Below are positions 47,146 to 58,355 of a stretch of 64,000 nucleotides of DNA, in pieces. The DNA is taken from positions 86,303 to 150,302 of the forward strand of contig NZ_QAAA01000006.1 in NCBI RefSeq assembly GCF_003046545.1, given 5' to 3'. The notes under the pieces were generated by a model that saw only the letters and a program-made list of their open reading frames with translations, was not told the origin of the DNA and did no database searches. Every line of letters begins with the position of its first letter. Positions within the stretch are counted from its first letter, which is position 1. The position numbers were made by a program, and so were the translations under genes. This DNA is from Rhodovulum imhoffii. GTDB lineage: Bacteria > Pseudomonadota > Alphaproteobacteria > Rhodobacterales > Rhodobacteraceae.

Positions 47146-48208
47146 GCCTCTGTCCGGCCTGAAAATCGGTATTCTCGGCGGCGGACAATTGGGGCGGATG
47201 CTGTCCGTCGCAGCGTCGCGGCTGGGCTTTTCCTGCCACATCTACGAACCCGTGGCACACCCCCCCGCAGGCGATGTCGCCCAGGAGGTGACCACTGCCC
47301 CCTATGACGACAGGGCCGCGCTGAAGGCTTTCGCCAGATCGGTGGACATCGTCACCTATGAATTCGAAAATATCCCGACCGACGCGCTGGACGTCATCGA
47401 AGCCCATTGTCCGATCCGCCCCGGTCGCCACGCACTGGAGGTCAGCCAGGACAGGTTGGTCGAAAAGGCATTCCTGACCGATATCGGGCTGAAAACCGCT
47501 CCCTTTGCCGCGGTCGACGACCCGGTCGATCTTGCCGAAGTCCTGGAGGAAATCGGCCCGCCGGGACTGCTCAAGACCCGCCGCTTTGGCTACGACGGCA
47601 AGGGCCAGGCCCGTGTGACAGAGCCCGCGGATGCCAAGGCCGCCCTTGCCGCGATGGCTGGCGCCCCGGCGATTTACGAGGGGTTCGTGGGATTCTCCCA
47701 GGAGATTTCCGTCATCGCCGCGCGCAGCCTTTCCGGGCAGATCGCCTGTTTCGATCCGGGGCAGAATGTCCATCGCGATGGAATCCTGCGCACCACCACC
47801 GTGCCCGCACCGCTGACCACCGCCCAGCGCACGGATGCCGTACTGATCGCCGGACGGATCCTGAACGCCCTGGATTACGTGGGCGTCATGGGCGTGGAGA
47901 TTTTCGTCACCCCCACAGGGTTGCTGGTGAACGAGATCGCTCCGCGCGTACACAATTCCGGCCACTGGACACAAAATGGTTGTGCCATCGACCAGTTCGA
48001 ACAGCACATTCGCGCCATCGCAGGCTGGCCGCTCGGCGACGGGCGCCGGCACGGCGACATCGAGATGGAAAACCTCATCGGTGCGGATATGGCCCGGCTG
48101 CCGGAACTTGCCGCCGATCCCGGCGTGTCCCTGCATCTCTATGGCAAGGCCGAAGCACGGGCAGGCCGCAAGATGGGCCATGCCAACCGCTGGCTGCGCC
48201 CCGCGTAG
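47138..48208 (+). CDS. purK: N5-carboxyaminoimidazole ribonucleotide synthase
   Basis: A 356-residue ATP-grasp enzyme that makes N5-CAIR from AIR, bicarbonate and ATP, feeding Pur[15 protein letters not shown] is the N-terminal loop; [11 protein letters not shown] and [14 protein letters not shown] belong to the ATP-grasp and carboxylase core. The start overlaps purE. Downstream, about 320 bp have no gene before groEL. Confidence 0.96.
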   Translation: MTKPLSGLKIGILGGGQLGRMLSVAASRLGFSCHIYEPVAHPPAGDVAQEVTTAPYDDRAALKAFARSVDIVTYEFENIPTDALDVIEAHCPIRPGRHALEVSQDRLVEKAFLTDIGLKTAPFAAVDDPVDLAEVLEEIGPPGLLKTRRFGYDGKGQARVTEPADAKAALAAMAGAPAIYEGFVGFSQEISVIAARSLSGQIACFDPGQNVHRDGILRTTTVPAPLTTAQRTDAVLIAGRILNALDYVGVMGVEIFVTPTGLLVNEIAPRVHNSGHWTQNGCAIDQFEQHIRAIAGWPLGDGRRHGDIEMENLIGADMARLPELAADPGVSLHLYGKAEARAGRKMGHANRWLRPA

Positions 48209-48481
48209 TTGCCGCAAGGGTGCCGCTTGGGGTGGCCGCCCGCCGCCCGCCCGCAAGGCCCTCCTGTGCCCGCCCATGGGGGACGGGTCTGTCCGCCGGG
48301 CAGCAGCGTCATCGGGCGGCGGATGGCCGGATCAGGCGCCCCGGTCAGCCTATCGCAGCGCATCCCGACCGCGAACGGCACCCCGGCGATGGGGCACGAA
48401 CCTGCGGCCCGCAGGAAAGGGGCAGGCGGATTCCGAGACAGGGCTTGTGCCCGGAACCATCGCTCTCCCCCCGGTCGTTTA
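48209..48481. other. Unassigned gap between purK and groEL
   Basis: No credible gene on either strand. Open frames here are Arg/Pro/Gly-rich and lack plausible starts. The groEL terminator lies at its right edge. It might hold decayed sequence, but nothing is recognised. Confidence 0.45.
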
Positions 48482-48510
48482 CAAAAGAAAAGGGGCCCGA
48501 AGGCCCCTTT
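48482..48510 (-). terminator. Terminator of groESL
   Basis: A GGGGCC/GGCCCC stem (48492-48507, CGAA loop) with TTTTCTTTT following on the minus strand, 21 bp past the groEL stop. Confidence 0.9.
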
Positions 48511-48530
48511 CCGTCCGGGTACGGACAACC

Positions 48531-50204
<1,674 letters not shown>

Positions 50205-50213
50205 TCAGCGAAA

Positions 50214-50501
50214 TCAGGCGTTCACGCCCAGGATGTCGCTTTCCTTCATGATCAGCAGTTCTTCGCCGTCGATCGTTACTTCGGTGCCCGACCATTTGCC
50301 GAAAAGAATGCGGTCGCCTTCCTTGACGGACATGGGGATCAGCTCTCCGCTGTCCTTGCGGGCGCCTTCGCCGCAGGCAATCACTTCGCCTTCGGCCGGC
50401 TTTTCTTTTGCGCTGTCGGGGATGATCAGGCCGCCCCTGGTCTTCTCGTCGCTCTCGACACGGCGGACCAGAACCCGGTCATGCAACGGTTTGAATGCCA
50501 T
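50214..50501 (-). CDS. groES: Co-chaperonin GroES
   Basis: A 95-residue lid of the GroEL chamber. [33 protein letters not shown] contains the mobile loop that contacts Gro[24 protein letters not shown] ends it. It is the first gene of groESL, behind a CIRCE-like element. Confidence 0.98.
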   Translation of the reverse strand: MAFKPLHDRVLVRRVESDEKTRGGLIIPDSAKEKPAEGEVIACGEGARKDSGELIPMSVKEGDRILFGKWSGTEVTIDGEELLIMKESDILGVNA

Positions 50502-50536
50502 CTTCGAACGCTCCTTCGTTCACGGTTCAGCATATA

Positions 50537-50563
50537 TTGTCACTCACACCGGGTGAGTGCTAA
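50537..50563 (-). promoter_or_regulatory. CIRCE element of groESL
   Basis: On the minus strand TTAGCACTC, nine bases, then GAGTGACAA. The first arm matches the HrcA-binding CIRCE consensus exactly; the second departs at two bases from GAGTGCTAA. It lies 36-62 bp ahead of the groES start. Confidence 0.85.
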
Positions 50564-50688
50564 CAGCGCCGAAATAGGCACCGCTCCAAGCCCTGTCAAC
50601 ACCTTCGCCGCAGAAAATTCCGACCCCCGTGACAATAGGGCGTCCCCCCCCTATAAGGGCGGCGAATTCACGCAACCCGGACGAAGAC

Positions 50689-51609
50689 ATGACCATCAAA
50701 GTTATCGGCCACAAGGCCCCCGACACCGATTCAACCGGCTCACCACTGATCTGGGCGTGGTACCTGAGCGAGGTTGCCGGCAAACCCGCCGAAGCCAAGC
50801 TGTTGGGATCCCCCAATACCGAGGCCCTGTTCATGCTGGACCGCTGGGGCTTCGAACAACCGGAAATCATTGGCGACGTCGCCCCAGGCGAGGATGTCGT
50901 GATCGTGGATACCAACAACGTGGCCGAGCTGCCCCCCCGCATCAATGAAGCCAATGTCATCGCCCTGATCGATCACCACCTCCTGCAGGGCGGCCTGAAA
51001 ACCCGCACCCCGATCGACATTACCGTGCGCCCGCTGGCCTGCACTGCCACCATCATGTACGATCTGATGGGCGATGCGGCTACGAAGATGCCCGACAACA
51101 TCAAGGGCGCGATGCTGTCCTGCATCCTCTCCGACACGATGGAGTTCCGCTCCCCCACGACAACACCGGTGGACAGGGCTCTGGCCGAGAAACTGGCCGC
51201 CGAACTGGGCATCTCCATCCCCGATTACGCGGCGGAAATGTTTGCCGCGAAATCCGATGTCTCCGCTTTTTCCGACGCCGAACTGTTGCGCATGGATTCC
51301 AAGCAGTACGACGTGAGCGGCAAATCCTTCCGCATCAGCGTTCTGGAAACGACCTCTCCCGACACGGTCCTGTCCCGCAAGGACAGCCTGATGGACACGA
51401 TGAAAACCGTCGCCGCCGAGGATGGTGTAGACCAGGTGCTGCTGTTCGTGGTGGACATCCTGAACGAACAGGCCACCCTCCTGGTCCCCAACGAGCTTGT
51501 GAAAACCGTCGCCGAGAAAAGCTTCGCGGTGAAGCCCCAGGGCGATACGGTAATCCTGCCCGGCATCGTCAGCCGCAAAAAGCAGATCATTCCCAACCTT
51601 CAGGTCTGA
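50689..51609 (+). CDS. ppaC: Manganese-dependent inorganic pyrophosphatase
   Basis: A 306-residue family II pyrophosphatase of the DHH superfamily. Metal ligands are H8, D12 and D14 (GHKAPDTDST), D74, H96 (in DHH) and D149 (LSDTMEF). The C-terminal DHHA2 domain ends with SRKKQIIP, which binds substrate. The start at 50689 gives MTIKVIGHKAPDTD. It is divergent from groES. A hairpin follows the gene. Confidence 0.95.
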   Translation: MTIKVIGHKAPDTDSTGSPLIWAWYLSEVAGKPAEAKLLGSPNTEALFMLDRWGFEQPEIIGDVAPGEDVVIVDTNNVAELPPRINEANVIALIDHHLLQGGLKTRTPIDITVRPLACTATIMYDLMGDAATKMPDNIKGAMLSCILSDTMEFRSPTTTPVDRALAEKLAAELGISIPDYAAEMFAAKSDVSAFSDAELLRMDSKQYDVSGKSFRISVLETTSPDTVLSRKDSLMDTMKTVAAEDGVDQVLLFVVDILNEQATLLVPNELVKTVAEKSFAVKPQGDTVILPGIVSRKKQIIPNLQV

Positions 51610-51622
51610 CCTGCCGCCAACG

Positions 51623-51647
51623 AAAGGGCGCCGGATTGGCGCCCTTT
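51623..51647 (+). terminator. Hairpin after ppaC
   Basis: The ten-base arms AAAGGGCGCC/GGCGCCCTTT around GGATT form a strong stem 13 bp past the ppaC stop. The following T-run is short (TTT within the stem), so it may be a weak or bidirectional terminator. Confidence 0.7.
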
Positions 51648-51666
51648 GCTGCACTCAGGACACGCC

Positions 51667-52536
51667 ATGACCCGCATCATCGACAGTCTCGACCAGGTTT
51701 CCACCGCCTATGACGCCCTTTTCGTTGACCTTTGGGGCTGCGTCCACAACGGGCGGGAGGCCTTCCCCGCCGCTGTGGACGCCCTGCGCCGGTTCAAGGC
51801 CCGTGGGGGCATCGTGGTGTTGCTGACCAACGCGCCGCGCCACCGCGCCAGCGTCGCGAAACAGCTTGACGACCTGGGCGTGCCCGAAGATTGCTGGGAC
51901 ACCATCGCCACCTCGGGCGACAGCGCGCGGGCGGCGATGTTCAGGGGGGCTGTCGGCGAAAAGGTCTACTACATCGGGACCGAGTTCGACCTGACCTTCT
52001 TCGACCCGCTCCGCATCGTGGAAAACCCGGTATCCGTCACCCGCGTACCGCTGGATCAGGCCGAAGGAATCGTATGCACCGGCCCCTTCGATGCCCATGC
52101 CGACCCGGCCGGGATGCGCCCGCAGTTCCTTTACGCCAGGCAGAAAGGGCTGAAGCTTTTGTGCGCCAACCCCGACATCGTGGTGGACCGGGGCGAAACA
52201 CGCGAATACTGCGCCGGCGCGCTGGCCCGGCTTTACACCGGGATGGGCGGCGAAAGCCTCTATTTCGGCAAACCTCACCCACCGATCTACGACCTCGCCC
52301 GCCAACGGCTGGCAAGGATTGCAGAGATCCCCGACACCCGCATCCTGTGCATCGGAGACGGCATTGCCACCGACATCCGCGGCGCTCTGGGGGAGGATCT
52401 CGATTCGCTTTTCATCACCGGAGGACTGGCGGCGGAGGAAACCCGCACCACCGCACAGCCCGACCCCGGCGCACTGAACGCTTTCCTGGCCCGCGAAATG
52501 TCCAGCCCGTCCTATGCCATCGGCTTTCTGCGCTGA
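51667..52536 (+). CDS. HAD family hydrolase (TIGR01459-like)
   Basis: A 289-residue HAD-superfamily phosphatase. The nucleophile is in FVDLWGCVHNG (D21), motif II is LLTNAPR, motif III is GKPHPPIYD and motif IV is IGDGIATDIRGAL. The second Asp of DxD is replaced by Trp, as in the TIGR01459 group. The substrate is unknown, possibly a sugar phosphate or nucleotide. The start at 51667 was chosen over an ATG at 51646 lying in the hairpin. Confidence 0.86.
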   Translation: MTRIIDSLDQVSTAYDALFVDLWGCVHNGREAFPAAVDALRRFKARGGIVVLLTNAPRHRASVAKQLDDLGVPEDCWDTIATSGDSARAAMFRGAVGEKVYYIGTEFDLTFFDPLRIVENPVSVTRVPLDQAEGIVCTGPFDAHADPAGMRPQFLYARQKGLKLLCANPDIVVDRGETREYCAGALARLYTGMGGESLYFGKPHPPIYDLARQRLARIAEIPDTRILCIGDGIATDIRGALGEDLDSLFITGGLAAEETRTTAQPDPGALNAFLAREMSSPSYAIGFLR

Positions 52537-52592
52537 AGGCCTCTGCGTAATTTTCTTGCGGTTGACCGTCACGTTGCGTTAAAAAGTTTCTG

Positions 52593-52604
52593 CTGCAATT
52601 GCAG
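52593..52604 (+). promoter_or_regulatory. PhaR-like palindrome upstream of the hydratase gene
   Basis: CTGCAATTGCAG is a perfect palindrome of the CTGC-N3/4-GCAG type reported for the polyhydroxyalkanoate regulator PhaR in alphaproteobacteria. It lies 51 bp ahead of the hydratase start. A related TGCTGCACTGCA stretch is at 52624-52635. Confidence 0.5.
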
Positions 52605-52654
52605 TATTCGCACCATGCATCTATGCTGCACTGCAACAACACCGGGGGTTAGGA

Positions 52655-53098
52655 ATGCTGGACAACATGCCACGCGGTACGATTTGCATCGAAGATATCG
52701 AGATCGGCATGCGCCGCCATCTGCGCAAACAGATCACAGACCGGGATATCGAACTGTTTGCAGAGGTCTCGACCGACCACAACCCGGTTCACCTTGACGA
52801 AAGCTACGCACAAGACACCATCTTCCAGGGTCGAATCGCCCACGGTATGCTGACGGCGGGGCTGATCTCCGCAGTGATCGGAGAGCAGCTTCCGGGGCAC
52901 GGTACGGTTTACATGGGCCAGACGCTGAAATTCCTAGCCCCCGTGCGCCCCGGCGACATGGTACTGGCCGAAGTCGAGGTGACTGCGATTGATCACCGCA
53001 AACGCCGGGTGACCCTTGATTGTCGCTGCATGGTGGGCGATACGGTCGTCCTCAAGGGGGAGGCCCTGGTCCTTGCCCCCAGCCGGAAATTTGACTGA
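52655..53098 (+). CDS. MaoC-type (R)-specific enoyl-CoA hydratase, PhaJ-like
   Basis: A 147-residue hot-dog-fold hydratase. The catalytic Asp and His are D41 and H46 in TDHNPVHLDE, then FQGRIAHGMLTAGLIS. The family hydrates trans-enoyl-CoA to R-3-hydroxyacyl-CoA, which in PhaJ proteins feeds polyhydroxyalkanoate synthesis. A palindrome like a PhaR site upstream supports that role here. It is followed by ribF after 32 bp. Confidence 0.88.
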   Translation: MLDNMPRGTICIEDIEIGMRRHLRKQITDRDIELFAEVSTDHNPVHLDESYAQDTIFQGRIAHGMLTAGLISAVIGEQLPGHGTVYMGQTLKFLAPVRPGDMVLAEVEVTAIDHRKRRVTLDCRCMVGDTVVLKGEALVLAPSRKFD

Positions 53099-53130
53099 AC
53101 GCGCCGGGCCTCCGGTGCAATCGGGGGCCG

Positions 53131-54069
53131 ATGAAAACCTTTACCACCTGGAAAGGGCTGGACAGCGCCGCCCAGGGCGCCGCCGCCGCGATCGGAAATT
53201 TCGACGGAGTCCACCTGGGCCACCGCGAAGTGATCGAGATCACCCGCAAGGAAGCCGCGCGCCGCAACGCACCGCTGGGGATCCTGACTTTCGAACCCCA
53301 CCCGCGTGAGTTCTTCGCCCCCGATGCCCCCCCCTTTCGCCTGATGAATGCCGAGGCCAAGGCCAACCGGCTGGCCAAACTGGGGGTGGAGAACCTCTAC
53401 CAGTTGCCGTTCGACACCCAGATCGCGGACCTCACACCCGAAGCCTTCGCGCGTGAGGTCATCGCGCGGGGGCTGGGGCTGGCACATGTCGTCGTGGGGG
53501 CCGATTTCCGCTTTGGCAAAGGACGCAAGGGCTCGGCACAGGATCTCGTCCGCTTCGGGGAAAAGATGGGCTTCGGCGTCAGCGCGGCGGATCTTCTCTC
53601 CAACGGGGGGGCGGCGGTCTCGTCCACCTCGATCCGCGCGGCCCTCAGTGCAGGGCGCCCACGCGATGCCGCCGCGATGCTGGGCCACTGGCACCGGATC
53701 GAGGGCGAAGTGCTGCACGGCGATGCCCGCGGCCGTGCCCTGGGCTTCCCCACCGCGAACATGTCAATCCAGGGGCTGCACCGCCCGCGCCTTGGTGTCT
53801 ACGCCGTGAAAGTGGACGTGCTGAGCGGCCCGCATCGGGGCTGCCATGATGGCGTCGCGTCGATCGGGGTGCGCCCGATGTTCGGAGAAAACCAGCCCAA
53901 TTGCGAAACCTTCCTGTTCGATTTTTCCGGCGATCTTTACGGCGCGCATCTGTCCGTCGCGCTGGTGGACTTCCTGCGCGACGAAGCAAAATTTCAAAAT
54001 CTCAACGCGCTGGTCGAGCAGATGCATATCGACAGCGCCCGCGCCCGCGCGGTTCTGGCCGATGCCTGA
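53131..54069 (+). CDS. ribF: Bifunctional riboflavin kinase/FAD synthetase
   Basis: A 312-residue enzyme that makes FMN and then FAD. The adenylyltransferase domain has GVHLGH (H28, H31) and SSTSIRAAL; the kinase domain has GFPTANM and SIGVRPMFGE. The length is normal. The stop overlaps the next gene by 8 bp. Confidence 0.95.
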   Translation: MKTFTTWKGLDSAAQGAAAAIGNFDGVHLGHREVIEITRKEAARRNAPLGILTFEPHPREFFAPDAPPFRLMNAEAKANRLAKLGVENLYQLPFDTQIADLTPEAFAREVIARGLGLAHVVVGADFRFGKGRKGSAQDLVRFGEKMGFGVSAADLLSNGGAAVSSTSIRAALSAGRPRDAAAMLGHWHRIEGEVLHGDARGRALGFPTANMSIQGLHRPRLGVYAVKVDVLSGPHRGCHDGVASIGVRPMFGENQPNCETFLFDFSGDLYGAHLSVALVDFLRDEAKFQNLNALVEQMHIDSARARAVLADA

Positions 54070-54556
54070 ACCGTCCTCCCCCACACGTCCGGACCCGATC
54101 TGCCGGGAAGGGTTACGCCCAAGGTTCTGGGAAAAGGTTTCGCTGAAGAACCTGACCCCGAAAGAATGGGAAGCCCTGTGCGACGGATGTGGCAAGTGCT
54201 GTCTGAACAAACTGGAAGACGCCGATACAGGCGAGATCGTGTTCACCCGTATCTCCTGTCGTCTGCTGGACGACGAAACCTGCCGCTGCGCCCACTACGT
54301 AGTGCGCCGGACCATCGTTCCCGAATGTGTACAACTGAACCCCGGCACGTTGGGAGACGTCGCATACTGGATGCCCATCACCTGTGCCTACCGGCTGTTG
54401 TGGGAAGGGAAGACCCTTTACGACTGGCATCCGCTGGTGTCAGGTGACCCCGAAAGCGTGCACCGCGCGGGCATCTCGGTGCGCGGCTGGACAGTACCCG
54501 AACTGGACGTCCCCGTCGAAGACTGGGAGGACCATGTGATCGAAGAGGATTTGTGA
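54062..54556 (+). CDS. YcgN-like cysteine-cluster protein
   Basis: A 164-residue protein of the UPF0153/YcgN family. LCDGCGKCC (C40, C43, C46, C47) begins a metal-binding Cys set that continues with SCRLLDDETCRCAHY and PECVQL. An Fe-S or zinc site is likely. WMPITCAYRLLWEGKTLYDWHPLVSG is the conserved end block. The role is unknown. It overlaps ribF at its start and abuts the aldolase gene at its end. Confidence 0.88.
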   Translation: MPEPSSPTRPDPICREGLRPRFWEKVSLKNLTPKEWEALCDGCGKCCLNKLEDADTGEIVFTRISCRLLDDETCRCAHYVVRRTIVPECVQLNPGTLGDVAYWMPITCAYRLLWEGKTLYDWHPLVSGDPESVHRAGISVRGWTVPELDVPVEDWEDHVIEEDL

Positions 54557-55626
54557 TGCACTTCGCCTCGGACAACACCGCCCCCGTTCCCCCACAGGTG
54601 CTGGAGGCACTGATTGCGGCAAATCACGGCTATGCCATGCCCTATGGGGCGGATGCCCTTATGGGGGAGGTCCGTGACCGGATCCGCCACGCATTCGAGG
54701 CCCCCGAAGCCGAAATCTACCTTGTTGCCACGGGCACGGCGGCGAATGCGCTGTCCCTGGCCTGCCTGTGCCCGCCCTGGGCCACCGTATTTTGCCATCG
54801 CAACGCCCATATCGAGGAAGACGAATGCGGCGCACCGGAATTTTATACCGGCGGGGCAAAGCTGACCCTGATCGACACGCCCCATGCCAGACTGACCCCC
54901 GGCAAGCTGGAAAAAGCCATCTCCTTCACCGGACGTGGTGGCGTACATAACGTGCAGCGCGGCGTCGTATCCCTGACCAATGCGACCGAGGCGGGCACCG
55001 TATATTCCGCGGGCGAGGTCGCGGCACTGTGCACGGTGGCAAAGGGCTATGGCCTGCCGGTGCATATGGATGGTGCGCGCTTTGCCAACGCTCTTGTCCG
55101 CGCCGGTTGCACCCCCGCCGAAATGACATGGAAAGCGGGGGTGGATGTTCTCTCCTTCGGCGGCACGAAGAACGGGCTGATGGGGGTGGAGGCGGTGGTC
55201 TTGTTCGACCCCTCCCGCGCTTGGGAGTTCGAACTGCGCCGCAAGCGGGGGGCGCATCTGTTTTCCAAGCATCGCTACCTGTCGGCGCAAATGGCAGCCT
55301 ACCTGCGCGACGACCTGTGGCTGAAGCTTGCCGCCCGGGCCAACGCCGCCGCAACGCGCCTGTCGGAAGGCCTTGCGGCCCTGCCCGGTGCAAGACTTCT
55401 TCACCCCAGCGAGGCCAACTCTGTCTTCGCGGAATGGCCGCGCGCCGGGCACCGCAGGGCGCAAAAGGCAGGGGCGCAGTACTACCTCTGGCCAATGGAC
55501 CAAACCCTGACAGGCCCGGACGACGCACCGCTGTCGGCGCGGATGGTCTGTTCGTGGTCGACCACCGATGAGGACGTTGACGCGTTCCTGCGCCTCGTTA
55601 AAGGCAAGACCACAGAGCGGGCGTAA
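54556..55626 (+). CDS. ltaE: Low-specificity L-threonine aldolase
   Basis: A 356-residue PLP enzyme that splits threonine or allo-threonine into glycine and acetaldehyde. The PLP lysine is K205 in SFGGTKNG, H85 stacks on the ring, and DGAR is at 172-175. The ATG at 54556 shares its first base with the previous stop codon; a GTG just ahead (54553) is less likely. Its end is followed by 42 bp and then the convergent gdhA. Confidence 0.93.
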   Translation: MHFASDNTAPVPPQVLEALIAANHGYAMPYGADALMGEVRDRIRHAFEAPEAEIYLVATGTAANALSLACLCPPWATVFCHRNAHIEEDECGAPEFYTGGAKLTLIDTPHARLTPGKLEKAISFTGRGGVHNVQRGVVSLTNATEAGTVYSAGEVAALCTVAKGYGLPVHMDGARFANALVRAGCTPAEMTWKAGVDVLSFGGTKNGLMGVEAVVLFDPSRAWEFELRRKRGAHLFSKHRYLSAQMAAYLRDDLWLKLAARANAAATRLSEGLAALPGARLLHPSEANSVFAEWPRAGHRRAQKAGAQYYLWPMDQTLTGPDDAPLSARMVCSWSTTDEDVDAFLRLVKGKTTERA

Positions 55627-55668
55627 GAAGGGGCGCCAGTCGCCGCCCCCCCCCGCTTCAGACGCCGC

Positions 55669-57042
<1,374 letters not shown>

Positions 57043-57149
57043 TCAGAAACGACTCAACCTGAAATTGCAACAAGGCTGGTTGATGCGCCCCATGGGCAGG
57101 AATGGCAATCCACACTTTCTGTCGCAGGACCAGGAACACCTGCGCCGGT

Positions 57150-58118
57150 TCAGGCCCCCGGATCTATAGGGGCGCAGGGGGTCTTGCGAAACTCGGACGG
57201 GGTTATCCCGAAGCGGGCCCTGAACAGGCGCGAGAACTGCGCGTGATCGGCGAAACTGAAACGATAGGCGACCTCCGAGATCGGCAGATCCGGCGCCGCC
57301 TGAAGGCGGTCGCGCGCGGCGATCAGGCGCTGATCACGGATGTACTGGCCAACCGTGGAACCGGAATCACGAAACAGGTCATGCAGGTAGCGTTTCGAAA
57401 CCCCGCAACTTTCAGCGACCAGATCGGGTGAAAGCTCCGGGTTTTTAAGATTCAGGCGGACGAACCGCTCCGCGCGGCGCAAATGCGCCGCCCGCACCGC
57501 GGAGTGACCGCTTTCACGCCCCTCGGCCCCGGCCAGCGCGAGGCCCAGAAGTTCCAGCAACTGGCGGCCAAGGGTTTCGCGCGCCTCGGGCGGCAGGCCT
57601 TCCCTATGGGCCTGGGCGTGGCGCAGCATCGTGGCAAAAAGTGCCGCCGCCCCGGTATGCGTCTGAAAAACGCGGGCGCAGAATCTGTCGGGCTGGCGCA
57701 CCCTCTCGGACAAGACCTTGCGGTTGACCTTGAGCACCAGAAGATCGTTGGATTGTTCATAAGCGAAACGGTAAGGTTCATCGCCACGTTCAAGCAGAAA
57801 GGCGCCCGGCTCGCACCGGACCTCATACCCCAGCTGGCGAAAGGTCACCCCCGACCGGCAAGGCAGCGTCACGAGATATTCGTCCTGCTGCGCCGCGCGG
57901 ATATGGGCGGGCAGGCGTTCGTAGCTGACCGGATCCGATTGCAGGCGTGACAGGCTGGCATGACCCAGGGCGGTGCGGCACAGCCGGCCGTTGAAACGGT
58001 CCGGGTCACGGAACCGAAGGCTCAACGGGTAATACGAGGCCTGAACGGCCTCCTGCCACCGTTGAGACCGAAGCCGCAACTCCATCGCGGCCGTCGAGAA
58101 TTCAAACTCGGCGGTCAT
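57150..58118 (-). CDS. AraC family transcriptional regulator
   Basis: A 322-residue regulator. The C-terminal two helix-turn-helix units include LVAESCGVSKRYLHDLFRDSG and ISEVAYRFSFADHAQFSRLFRARFG. The N-terminal 200 residues are an AraC-binding-like sensor. The start at 58116-58118 follows AAGGAGGAAG. It is divergent from the hydantoinase-like pair with 237 bp between, and probably controls that pair. Confidence 0.92.
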   Translation of the reverse strand: MTAEFEFSTAAMELRLRSQRWQEAVQASYYPLSLRFRDPDRFNGRLCRTALGHASLSRLQSDPVSYERLPAHIRAAQQDEYLVTLPCRSGVTFRQLGYEVRCEPGAFLLERGDEPYRFAYEQSNDLLVLKVNRKVLSERVRQPDRFCARVFQTHTGAAALFATMLRHAQAHREGLPPEARETLGRQLLELLGLALAGAEGRESGHSAVRAAHLRRAERFVRLNLKNPELSPDLVAESCGVSKRYLHDLFRDSGSTVGQYIRDQRLIAARDRLQAAPDLPISEVAYRFSFADHAQFSRLFRARFGITPSEFRKTPCAPIDPGA

Positions 58119-58194
58119 GGTCTTCCTCCTTAAGGAAAAGATACGCGAAAAGCTGCTGCGAAACAGGAAAATCCGGCACCTTTGCACGCAAGGA

Positions 58195-58226
58195 CAAGGC
58201 TTTGTTCACGGGGGATCAAGGTTTGT
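58195..58226 (+). promoter_or_regulatory. Direct repeat in the AraC/hydantoinase intergenic region
   Basis: CAAGGCTTTGT (58195-58205) and CAAGGTTTGT (58217-58226) begin 22 bp apart, about two helical turns. This is the layout of AraC-family half-sites, in the promoter region shared by the regulator and the hydantoinase-like operon. Confidence 0.5.
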
Positions 58227-58355
58227 GCGCCGTGGGTCAAACCCTTCTGCCTTGCGCGTCAAGACCGGCGGCACGGTTCTGCGCAATCCTGTCCGACATG
58301 CAAGCGCGCACGGGAGGAAACGTGGCGCGCCCCTGCATCAACGGAGGAGCAACCC

